Shown: positions 1-5,451 of the stretch, piece after piece | Position numbering within the stretch: the first letter of the stretch is position 1 | Layout: every line of letters begins with the position of its first letter | Translations under genes and position numbers: made by a program | Origin: Deltaproteobacteria bacterium | GTDB taxonomy: Bacteria; Desulfobacterota; Desulfobacteria; Desulfobacterales; JAFDHS01 | Length of the DNA: 5,451 nucleotides | Assembly (NCBI GenBank): GCA_019308655.1 | Contig: JAFDHS010000306.1 | Span: 1-5,451 of the forward strand | Reading direction: 5' to 3' | Notes under the pieces: generated by a model | Database searches by the model: none | Seen by the model: the letters and a program-made list of their open reading frames with translations, nothing else | What the model was told of the DNA's origin: nothing

Positions 1-203
1 TGTATGAAGCACTTTCCGAATCCCATTACAGGGCCAAAATTAAACGCATTTGCCCTCAGGTCCGGTTCAGTCCCCTGGAAGGCGACCACTTCCTTTCCCA
101 ACCGGATGTCCGATGCAAGGCCCTCAAATGCATTTTGACCTTTTTCAGGCAGGCATCGGATTAAGCCCGCGATTTTCAGTTTCCCGGCTTTTGTATCCGA
201 CAT
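1..203 (-). CDS. Hypothetical protein, N-terminal part only (gene runs off the left edge)
   Basis: An open minus-strand frame begins at ATG 203-201 and stays open for 67 codons to the window edge. The product begins MSDTKAGKLKIAGLIRCLPE. I do not recognise a family. No signal peptide or membrane segment is evident in the visible part. First codon positions are clearly purine-rich with many G, as in real genes. Base composition drops to A/T-rich just beyond position 203, which fits a gene start there. An AGGG lies about 8 nt upstream of the ATG as a modest ribosome binding site. A competing reading exists on the other strand in the same codon register: an open frame ending at TAA 162-164, whose tail (PLEGDHFLSQPD) resembles the catalytic-His region of alpha/beta hydrolases or type II thioesterases. 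Codon statistics favour the minus strand, but only moderately. Confidence 0.45.
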   Translation of the reverse strand, partial: MSDTKAGKLKIAGLIRCLPEKGQNAFEGLASDIRLGKEVVAFQGTEPDLRANAFNFGPVMGFGKCFI

Positions 204-384
204 TGAGCAACCCTGAGTAGAAGAAATTTGATATATCCGGCAATATTCCGAGATGATCCAAGGGTTTTATTCCAAGATTCATGCCCCCCCTCAGAAATAA
301 ATTCAGCGAATATGGTATACAATTCAGTACAGAGGAGTTTATCCAAATTTTTTAAAAATGCAGCTGCTCAATGTCGGATTACTT

Positions 385-413
385 TTGACAAGATATATAA
401 AATTTTATATAAA
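385..413 (+). promoter_or_regulatory. Sigma70-like promoter upstream of the toxin remnant
   Basis: TTGACA at 385-390 (perfect -35 consensus) is followed after exactly 17 bp by TATAAA at 408-413 (5 of 6 to TATAAT). A transcript would start near 420 and read into the broken toxin and antitoxin. It lies where the missing toxin 5' end should be, so it may have come in with the rearrangement or arisen in A/T-rich filler. The match is seen in sequence; activity is inferred. Confidence 0.5.
394..411. promoter_or_regulatory. Perfect 18-bp AT palindrome over the spacer and -10; possible operator
   Basis: TATATAAAATTTTATATA is perfectly self-complementary and covers the promoter spacer and most of the -10 box, where a repressor would block RNA polymerase. 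HigA-type antitoxins autoregulate by binding palindromes at their promoters, so this could be a relic operator. The local antitoxin has no DNA-binding domain left. Simple A/T composition makes a chance palindrome quite possible. Confidence 0.3.
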
Positions 414-418
414 ACAAT

Positions 419-670
419 CATGAAACCGGTTATCAGCTCATGCAAGTACAATTCGGGAGTGAGCCGGACGAATGGAAGCCCATGCAAACCATCGGTAAGG
501 GGGTTAAAGAAATCCGTATCCATATCGGCGGCCAGTTCAGGGTTATATATGTCGCTAAATTTAAAGATGCAGTTCACGTTTTGCATGCCTTTCAGAAAAA
601 GACGCAGACAACCCCAAAAAAAGATATCGAGCTGGCCAGGAAACGATATAGAAAAATTACAGAAAGGTAA
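419..670 (+). pseudogene. higB: HigB/RelE-family toxin (phage Gp49-like), 5'-truncated
   Basis: This is the remnant of a type II toxin of the RelE/HigB superfamily, known in the family as a ribosome-dependent mRNA interferase. Family-like sequence starts at HETGYQL (from 419) and runs through W-KPM, GVKEIRI, GQFRVIYVAKF, HAFQKKTQ and ELARKRY to the TAA at 668-670. These include the conserved core arginines and the KK segment. About 25-30 N-terminal residues that homologues have before GYQL are missing: TAA stops lie in this frame at 410-412, 398-400 and 353-355, with TGA at 386-388. The only in-frame ATG (440-442) would give 76 residues instead of roughly 100-120, and it has no Shine-Dalgarno sequence. 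The antitoxin remnant starts 6 nt after the stop, the usual toxin-first order for this family. The toxin is probably inactive; a short product from ATG 440 cannot be excluded. Confidence 0.8.
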
Positions 671-676
671 AAAGAT

Positions 677-855
677 ATGACCCAAACGTATGACAATGTT
701 TTTGATGCCATTGAAAAAGATCCGGCAATGGCGCAAAATCTTTTTATCCGAAGCAAGTGCGGGGAAAAATCGACCGGTTTACCATTGATATGTTGGTCAA
801 TATGCTGGTAAGGGCGGGTATAAAAGTAGACCTCCATTTAAAGGATGCCGCATGA
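677..855 (+). pseudogene. higA: HigA-type (XRE, HTH_37-like) antitoxin with its DNA-binding domain deleted
   Basis: The head (677-757) encodes MTQTYDNVFDAIEKDPAMAQ and ends IRSK. The tail (757-855) encodes VRGKIDRFTIDMLVNMLVRA and ends KDAA before TGA 853-855. Both match the ends of the antitoxin that partners Gp49-like toxins. In that family about 34-35 residues carrying the helix-turn-helix lie between IRS and the (V/I)xGKI motif; here they are absent. Head and tail are also in different frames (677 is frame 2, 757 is frame 1), so the deletion was not a multiple of three. Read straight through from the ATG, the frame ends early after CWSICW. GAAAGG at 662-667 gives a good ribosome binding site. 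Neither DNA binding nor a normal full-length antitoxin is possible from this sequence. Confidence 0.82.
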
Positions 856-931
856 AATAATCGAATTTAGGGCTAATCCCTGCATGCGGTCATTGGAAGT
901 CTCACGATGCCATAATATATCTGCCATTCAC

Positions 932-961
932 CTCGTTCCCACACTCCTTCTTGGGAGCGAG
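932..961. repeat. REP-like hairpin (CTCGTTCCCA ... TGGGAGCGAG)
   Basis: Two 10-nt arms (932-941 and 952-961) are inverted repeats with one G-T wobble around a 10-nt loop. The arms closely match the 'ctcgttccca...tgggaacgag' hairpin that I recall as a dispersed intergenic repeat in many deltaproteobacterial and cyanobacterial genomes. No T-run follows, so it is not a typical intrinsic terminator. It lies in the gene-free stretch 856-1236, behind the broken antitoxin. Confidence 0.55.
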
Positions 962-1037
962 AGAATGTATTATAAAAGCCAAACATAATGACCCTCTGTG
1001 TGGTTTCGCTTACAGCGGCAATTTTGCCTCTAAAAAT

Positions 1038-1052
1038 AGCTCTTTAAGAGCT
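1038..1052. repeat. 15-bp palindrome AGCTCTTTAAGAGCT
   Basis: The 7-bp arms AGCTCTT and AAGAGCT are separated by a single T. This is too tight for an RNA hairpin but possible as a protein-binding site. There is no other support; it is one of the few structured elements in the 856-1236 gap. Confidence 0.25.
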
Positions 1053-1144
1053 GAAAATGCTTGCTTTTGGGATGATATCCCTTACAAATCAAGAACTTAT
1101 TTAGATCCGACCCCAGATTCACAAGTCCCTTATACGAAAACACA

Positions 1145-1257
1145 ATAAAAGTTTCTTTTATAACTTGACTTATTGCAATATAGTTAATATTTATTTCTGT
1201 ATAAAAGAAACTTTATCATATTAAACAGAAAAAGCCGTGTATAAAAGAAACTTATAT
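1145..1257 (+). promoter_or_regulatory. Three-copy TATAAAAGAAACTT motif in the leader and start of the ATPase gene
   Basis: Copy A (1148-1162, inverted) and copy B (1200-1214, direct) are exact 15-nt complements. Copy C (1240-1253) repeats 14 nt, and B and C share 16 nt, starting exactly 40 bp apart. Copy A also sits in a perfect inverted repeat, ATAAAAGTTTCTTTTAT (1145-1161). Copy C begins one base after the GTG start codon (1237-1239). An inverted TTTCTGT/ACAGAAA pair (1194-1200, 1225-1231) frames copy B. The layout fits three operator sites for autoregulation. Alternatively, it fits an mRNA leader where arm A can pair with B or with C, the latter burying the start codon. The motif copies are seen; function is inferred. 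Confidence 0.5.
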
Positions 1258-2478
1258 CAGAAAAAAATATCTTTATTTATCGATAAACCTGTAATTAAGG
1301 TGATTACAGGCATGCGGCGGGTGGGGAAAAGCTGTCTTCTCAAACTGGTTATGGAGGACATACTTGAAGGTGATACCGAAGAAAAACAGATCCTGTATAT
1401 TAACAGGGAATCGCTTGAATATGATTTCATCAAAAATTACAAAGACCTATATGAATATGTAAAAAAAAGATTCAACAATATAAGAGGTCATAAATACCTC
1501 TTTATTGATGAAATTCAGGAGATTGAATCATGGGAAAAAGCGGTTAATTCCTTTTTCTCACAGGGTGACATGGATATTTTTATAACCGGCTCAAATGCGA
1601 ATCTCCTCTCCTCTGAACTTGCTACGCTGCTTTCCGGCAGATATGTTGAGATTCCGGTTTACTCTCTGGGTTTTAGCGAGTTTATCCGGTTCAGGCAAAA
1701 GCAACACGCTGATAAAGCGGAAAATTTCAAGGATTATTTGAAATTTGGGGGTCTTCCCGCACTTCATGCATTTGATTTAAATGAAGAGGTGGTCTTTCAA
1801 TACCTGAATTCCATTTACAACACCATTCTCCTGAAAGATGTGATCAAGAGAAACAACGTACGTAATGTTTCTCTCCTGGAGAATCTCACTAAATATATTT
1901 TTGACAACATCGGCAATATTTTTTCCGCAAAAAAAATAACGGATTATCTCAAATCCCAAAATTTAAAGGTAGGTGTGGAAACCGTTCAGAATTACCTTTC
2001 CTACCTTATCTCAACTTTTGTTATCCATAAAGTTCCAAGGTATGATATTAAAGGAAAACGCCTCCTTGAACTCCATGAAAAATACTACCTGGGTGACATC
2101 GGACTCAGACACGCGCTTCTTGGTTTTCGTGAATCCGATATTTCAGGCATCCTTGAAAATATTGTTTTTCTCGAACTTAAAAGAAGAGGATACACGGTTC
2201 ACCTTGGCAAAATGAGGAACAAAGAGGTCGATTTCATTGCAACAAAAGAAAATAAAAAAATCTATATTCAAGTCTCATACCTTCTGGCATCAAAAGAAAC
2301 TATCGAACGTGAATTTTCCGTACTACAGCAGATCAGGGATAATTATCCCAAATATGTCATAAGCATGGACAGCATTTTCGGTCACGATTTTGAAGGCATA
2401 AAACAGCTTAATCTTGTTGACTTTCTTATGGACAAAAACAATGAATCACATCCTCATCAAAAAAAGAAGTATATTTGA
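1237..2478 (+). CDS. AAA_14/DUF4143 family ATPase with C-terminal PD-(D/E)XK-like domain
   Basis: The 413-residue product has the layout of the AAA_14 + DUF4143 family, P-loop ATPases of unknown cellular role common in accessory regions. Walker A is GMRRVGKS (25-32). Walker B is YLFIDEIQ (87-94). Sensor 1 is around FITGSN (115-120), followed by a GRY arginine motif near 132-134. A winged-helix-like middle leads into a C-terminal region with ENIVFLE (307-313), EVDF (330-333) and QVS (345-347). This last part matches the PD-(D/E)XK fold, but the usual catalytic lysine position reads Q345, as is common in this family, so nuclease activity is doubtful. GTG 1237 is the only usable start: an in-frame TAA lies at 1222-1224, and any later start would lose Walker A. 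No clear Shine-Dalgarno is present. The gene is visibly richer in A/T than those downstream, which suggests separate acquisition. Its 3' end overlaps the methyltransferase gene. Confidence 0.88.
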   Translation: MYKRNLYQKKISLFIDKPVIKVITGMRRVGKSCLLKLVMEDILEGDTEEKQILYINRESLEYDFIKNYKDLYEYVKKRFNNIRGHKYLFIDEIQEIESWEKAVNSFFSQGDMDIFITGSNANLLSSELATLLSGRYVEIPVYSLGFSEFIRFRQKQHADKAENFKDYLKFGGLPALHAFDLNEEVVFQYLNSIYNTILLKDVIKRNNVRNVSLLENLTKYIFDNIGNIFSAKKITDYLKSQNLKVGVETVQNYLSYLISTFVIHKVPRYDIKGKRLLELHEKYYLGDIGLRHALLGFRESDISGILENIVFLELKRRGYTVHLGKMRNKEVDFIATKENKKIYIQVSYLLASKETIEREFSVLQQIRDNYPKYVISMDSIFGHDFEGIKQLNLVDFLMDKNNESHPHQKKKYI

Positions 2479-3618
2479 ATATCAGAAAACCGAACGTTAT
2501 TTTGTCCAGATTGCCGAAGGTTTTGAAGAGCTTGCCGTAAAGGAACTTGAAGCCCTTGGCGCAAGAAACATTAAGCCGGGGTTTCGCGGCATCCATTTTT
2601 CCGCAGACCGGGCGACGTTGTATGGCATCAACTATAACGCCCGGCTGGTTACAAGGGTTCTGGCCCCTCTGGTTTCATTTGAATGCCTCAACCGCGACGA
2701 TCTTTACCGGGCCGGAAGCGGCATCGACTGGCCGGCTTTTTTTTCCGTTCGTAACACGTTCGGGATATTTGCCAATGTTTCGGGCAACATCAATATAAAG
2801 CATTCAAAGTTTGCAGCCCTGTGCCTGAAAGATGCCGTAGCGGATTTTTTCAGGAAAAAATAAAATTCGGCAAACGGCCCAATGTAGACCGGATAAACCC
2901 GGATGTCTGGCTGAACCTTCATATTGAAAACACCAGGGCAACCATCAGTTTTGATACTTCCGGCGGCTCTCTGCATCGCCGCGGCTACCGGCGCGAAAGC
3001 GTGGAAGCCCCCATGCAGGAAACCCTTGCCGCAGCCATGGTGGCGCTTTCCGGCTGGAAAGGTGAAAAACCACTCTATGATCCCATGTGCGGTTCCGGAA
3101 CCCTTCTTTGTGAAGCCCTGATGAAAACATGCAGAATACCCGCAGGCTTTTTGAAAAAAAACTTTGGTTTTTGTTTTCTGCCCGATTTCAACAAAGGCCT
3201 TTGGGAAAGTATAAAAAAAAAGGCGGATGAAAAAATAAGTCCCCTTCCCCCGGAACTTATAGCAGGAAGTGATATCGAGCGAATGGCCGTAAAGGCCGCT
3301 AAAACCAATTGCCGAATTCTTCCCGGCGGCGAAATGATTAAAATTTGCCGGACGGACTTTAAAGATATTTCCAACCTTGAGAATAGCGTGATTATGTGCA
3401 ATCCGCCCTATGGAATCCGTTTAAAAAAAGAGGAGGACCTGGGAGAATTTTACAAAAATTTCGGCGATTTTTTAAAACAGCGCTGCAAAGGATCACAGGC
3501 CTACATTTACTTTGGCAACCGGGAAATGTTAAAAAAGATCGGCCTTAAACCGGCTTGGAAAAAACCCATAAGAAACGCCGGCCTGGATGGAAGAGTAGCC
3601 AAATATGAACTGTATTGA
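2441..3618 (+). pseudogene. rlmL: THUMP-domain rRNA (guanine-N2) methyltransferase, RlmL/YpsC type, frameshifted
   Basis: The family methylates a guanine of 23S rRNA (G2445 in E. coli for RlmL) with S-adenosylmethionine. The first frame (2441-2863) carries the N-terminal and THUMP part, from RYFVQIAEGFEELAVKEL to DAVADFFRKK. It stops at TAA 2861-2863. The second frame (from about 2860, frame 1) continues without loss as IKFGKRPNVDRINPDVWLNL and holds the methyltransferase domain: SAM motif DPMCGSGT (reconstructed residues 214-221) and catalytic NPPYG (321-325), ending at TGA 3616-3618. Joining the frames by a -1 shift in the A6 tract 2855-2860 gives about 392 residues, close to single-domain homologues. 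One missing A would explain everything. ATG 2441 has only a weak GGA upstream and overlaps the ATPase gene by 38 nt. Homologues as I recall them start near FEYQKT; here that point is preceded by ATA (2471-2473), not ATG. If the shift is real and not bypassed, the enzyme is inactive. Confidence 0.82.
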
Positions 3619-3653
3619 AATCCTGTAACACGGATAAACCGGAACTAAAATTA

Positions 3654-3729
3654 TTCGCCACAAAGTCACGAAGACACAAAGTATTTTTTGTATATTATAT
3701 TCTTCGTGTCTTTGTGCCTTGGTGGCAAA
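3654..3729. repeat. Large imperfect palindrome of the 'cacaaagacacgaag' type
   Basis: Two 28-nt arms (3654-3681 and 3702-3729) match at 23 of 28 positions when one is reverse-complemented, around a 20-nt A/T-rich loop. I recognise this as a dispersed palindromic element frequent in deltaproteobacterial and other environmental genomes. Its spurious translations read like LFATKxxRHE or CVFVTLW. It sits between the methyltransferase and ABC-F genes, where its hairpin could slow or stop transcription. Confidence 0.75.
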
Positions 3730-3743
3730 AAGATTTTTTTGCC
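3724..3743 (+). terminator. Possible weak hairpin GGCAAAAA/TTTTTGCC
   Basis: A perfect 8-bp inverted repeat with a 4-nt loop lies at the edge of the larger palindrome, with its T-run inside the second arm. The stem is mostly A-T and no U-tract follows it, so as a terminator for the methyltransferase gene it is weak. Confidence 0.2.
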
Positions 3744-3790
3744 ATGACAAGCGTAAATTTCAGAAATAAGATACCAAAAAGGATTGAACC

Positions 3791-5451
3791 ATGGCGTTGA
3801 TCGGAATGCGGGACGTGTGCTGGGGCTTTGCCGATCCCCCTTTGCTTGAAAACATAACCCTTCAGATCGAAAAAGGAGAACGTGTCTGTCTGATCGGTCG
3901 CAACGGTGTGGGAAAGTCCACCATGCTGAAGCTCTTCGGAGGAAAAATGCTTCCTGACAGCGGTGATATCTGGCGGCAGCAGGGAATCACCGTTGCAGCC
4001 TTGGAACAGGATGTCCCTTCGGGATTTGACGGAACGATTTTCGACGTGGTTGCCGAAGGCCTCGGTAAAAAAGGCAAGGCCATGGCCGAATACAACCGGA
4101 TTTGCAAAATACCTGAAGCCATGGGCACTCCCGAGCTTGCAAAAAGACGGGATGAGCTGCAGCACATGCTGGACTCCGGTGGGGGATGGAATCTTTTACG
4201 GCAGATCGAAAGCGTTCTGTCCCGGACCCGGCTTGATCCTGAAAAAAAATTCGCCGACCTTTCGGCAGGAATGAAACGGCGGACCCTTTTCACCCGTGCC
4301 CTTGCCCTGGAACCGGACCTGCTCCTGCTGGACGAACCCACCAACCATCTTGATATCGATTCCATCATCTGGATGGAAGAATTTATTCTGCGCCATGTAA
4401 AGACCCTGCTCTTTATCACCCATGATCGTGCTTTTCTTAAAAAAATCGCCAACAGGATCATGGAACTGGATCGGGGCCGCCTTGTTTCCTATGACTGTGA
4501 CTATGATACCTATTTAAAACGCAGAGAGGCGGCTTTTCAAGCAGAAGAAAGACAAAACAGGGTATTTGACAAAAAGTTATCCCAGGAAGAGGTCTGGATC
4601 AGACAGGGTATCAAGGCCCGACGGACGCGGAACGAGGGGCGCGTCAGGGCCCTGGAAAAAATGCGTGAAACCTATCGGGCACGCCGCGGTAAAACCGGAA
4701 ATGTCAGGTTGCGGATTCAGGAGGCGGAAAGGACCGGAAAGATTGTCGTCGAGGCAAAAGATATCTGCTTTTCCCATGGAGAAGACCCCATTGTCCGGAA
4801 TTTTTCCACTGCCATCATGCGGGGGGACAAGCTGGGAATCATCGGTCCCAATGGCGTGGGCAAGACCACACTGCTGAAGATCCTTTTAAAAGAGATTACT
4901 CCTGACACCGGCTCTGTCCGTCACGGCACGAATCTTCAGATAGTCTATTTCGACCAGCTCCGGGCACAGCTTGAAGAGCAGAAAACCGTCCAGGAAAATA
5001 TCGCCGAAGGAAACGATTTTATCGTCTTTAACGATCAAAGACGCCATGTGATAAGCTATCTTCAGGATTTTCTCTTTTCACCGGAAAGGTGCCGTACACC
5101 GGTATATGTTCTTTCAGGCGGAGAAAAAAACCGGGATGAACCCACCAACGATCTTGATGCGGAAACCCTGGAACTTTTAGAGGATCTTCTTTTCGATTAC
5201 AAGGGGACCCTCTTGCTGGTCAGCCATGACCGGGCCTTTTTAAACAATGTGGCCACAAGTACCATCGTCTTTGAAAGCAAAGGACAGGTGGCCGAATACG
5301 CCGGTGGATACGATGATTGGCTGATGCAAAGGCCCAAACCGCAGCAGGAACCTCTGCCCGAAAAAAAATCCCGCCCTAAAAACAGACAAAAGCCCATGCC
5401 CCATAAAAAACGGAGACTGGGCTATATGGAAAAACGGGAACTTGAAGACCT
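3791..5451 (+). CDS. uup: Uup-like ABC-F ATPase, 3' end outside the window, second ATPase domain with a 16-residue deletion
   Basis: Soluble ABC-F proteins carry two ABC ATPase domains and no membrane part; E. coli Uup acts on ribosomes and branched DNA and lowers precise transposon excision. Domain 1 has Walker A GRNGVGKST (36-44), signature LSAGMKRR (157-164), Walker B DEPTNHLD (181-188) and switch His211. A basic, charged linker follows (about 230-315). Domain 2 has Walker A GPNGVGKTT (352-360), signature LSGGEKNR (441-448) and switch His479. DEPTNDLD (449-456) follows the signature directly. Domain 1 has 16 residues between these motifs, so the helix after the signature and the hydrophobic Walker B strand are missing from domain 2. 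The frame is open to the edge (553 codons). A C-terminal KKRRLGYMEKRELED stretch marks the start of the Uup coiled-coil domain, with perhaps 80-90 residues lost off the edge. AAGGA (3779-3783), 7 nt before ATG 3791, fixes the start. A poor promoter match (ATGACA 3744-3749, TAAGAT 3767-3772) lies just upstream. Confidence 0.88.
   Translation, partial: MALIGMRDVCWGFADPPLLENITLQIEKGERVCLIGRNGVGKSTMLKLFGGKMLPDSGDIWRQQGITVAALEQDVPSGFDGTIFDVVAEGLGKKGKAMAEYNRICKIPEAMGTPELAKRRDELQHMLDSGGGWNLLRQIESVLSRTRLDPEKKFADLSAGMKRRTLFTRALALEPDLLLLDEPTNHLDIDSIIWMEEFILRHVKTLLFITHDRAFLKKIANRIMELDRGRLVSYDCDYDTYLKRREAAFQAEERQNRVFDKKLSQEEVWIRQGIKARRTRNEGRVRALEKMRETYRARRGKTGNVRLRIQEAERTGKIVVEAKDICFSHGEDPIVRNFSTAIMRGDKLGIIGPNGVGKTTLLKILLKEITPDTGSVRHGTNLQIVYFDQLRAQLEEQKTVQENIAEGNDFIVFNDQRRHVISYLQDFLFSPERCRTPVYVLSGGEKNRDEPTNDLDAETLELLEDLLFDYKGTLLLVSHDRAFLNNVATSTIVFESKGQVAEYAGGYDDWLMQRPKPQQEPLPEKKSRPKNRQKPMPHKKRRLGYMEKRELED
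5132..5137 (+). other. Junction of a 48-nt in-frame deletion in the ABC-F gene
   Basis: CGG (5132-5134, Arg448 of the second signature) is followed directly by GAT (5135-5137, Asp449 of DEPTN). In domain 1 of the same protein TLFTRALALEPDLLLL (165-180) fills this gap. A run of seven A (5124-5130) lies just before the junction. Confidence 0.8.

Noticed and set aside
281..355. 24-codon ATG open frame (MPPLRNKFSEYGIQFSTEEF...)
   Set aside because: It is short, has no convincing ribosome binding site and no known relative; kept only as a note.
228..680. 150-codon plus-strand open frame
   Set aside because: It is the out-of-frame shadow of the toxin remnant. The homologous residues lie in the frame ending at 670, and the part before 419 resembles nothing I know.
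368..736. 122-codon minus-strand open frame
   Set aside because: It is antisense to the toxin and antitoxin remnants and rich in Phe, Leu and Cys as such shadows are.
951..1148. 65-codon open frame in the gene-free stretch
   Set aside because: It starts inside the REP-like hairpin and ends in repeat copy A, with no recognisable family or ribosome binding site.
1165..1193. Possible ATPase promoter (TTGACT, then TATTTA after 17 bp)
   Set aside because: The -35 is good but the -10 matches only three of six, and A/T-rich sequence offers many such pairs.
2855..2863. Programmed -1 frameshift of the dnaX type in the methyltransferase
   Set aside because: The zero-frame heptamer is G-AAA-AAA rather than A-AAA-AAG, and I found no obvious stem-loop just downstream; a lost base is simpler.
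3529..3800. Small open frames on both strands reading LFATKAQRHEE and LFATKSRRHK
   Set aside because: They are translations of the large palindromic repeat, a known source of false protein calls.
3862..4461. 199-codon minus-strand open frame, rich in Arg and Ser
   Set aside because: It is antisense to the ABC-F gene, whose frame is open and full of motifs over the same stretch.

Overview
The window reads like an accessory-rich stretch of a mesophilic bacterial chromosome, most likely from the Desulfobacterota (Desulfobacterales-type). This rests on gene style, moderate GC, and two palindromic repeats of a kind I associate with such genomes. No rRNA, tRNA, IS element or CRISPR array is visible. 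I see no clearly new biological system. The best candidate for undescribed biology is the repeat-rich leader of the AAA ATPase gene.

Left part (1-1236): a probable minus-strand gene of unknown function starts at 203 and runs off the left edge. Next comes the wreck of a type II toxin-antitoxin pair (HigB/Gp49-type toxin, then HigA/XRE-type antitoxin). The toxin has lost its 5' end, and a consensus-like sigma70 promoter with a perfect 18-bp AT palindrome now sits just upstream of what remains. The antitoxin has lost its whole helix-turn-helix and is frameshifted at the deletion. A gene-free stretch (856-1236) holds a REP-like hairpin, a small palindrome and three copies of a TATAAAAGAAACTT motif. 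The last copy lies directly on the start of the next gene.

Middle (1237-3618): an intact, A/T-rich AAA ATPase of the AAA_14/DUF4143 family overlaps by 38 nt a THUMP-domain 23S rRNA methyltransferase (RlmL/YpsC type). The methyltransferase is split into two frames at an A6 tract. All its catalytic motifs survive in the two pieces.

Right part (3619-5451): a large imperfect palindrome of the widespread 'cacaaagacacgaag' type separates the methyltransferase from an Uup-like ABC-F ATPase, which runs off the right edge. That ATPase is in frame throughout. Its second nucleotide-binding domain lacks exactly 16 residues (48 nt) between the signature motif and the DEPTN motif, as shown by comparison with its own first domain.

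Four of the six recognisable genes (toxin, antitoxin, methyltransferase, ABC-F) carry a truncation, deletion or frameshift. Either this is a region in decay or the sequence contains deletion-type assembly errors. Read mapping would separate these. The two housekeeping-type genes act on ribosomes or nucleic acids, but nothing shows that they work together with the ATPase.
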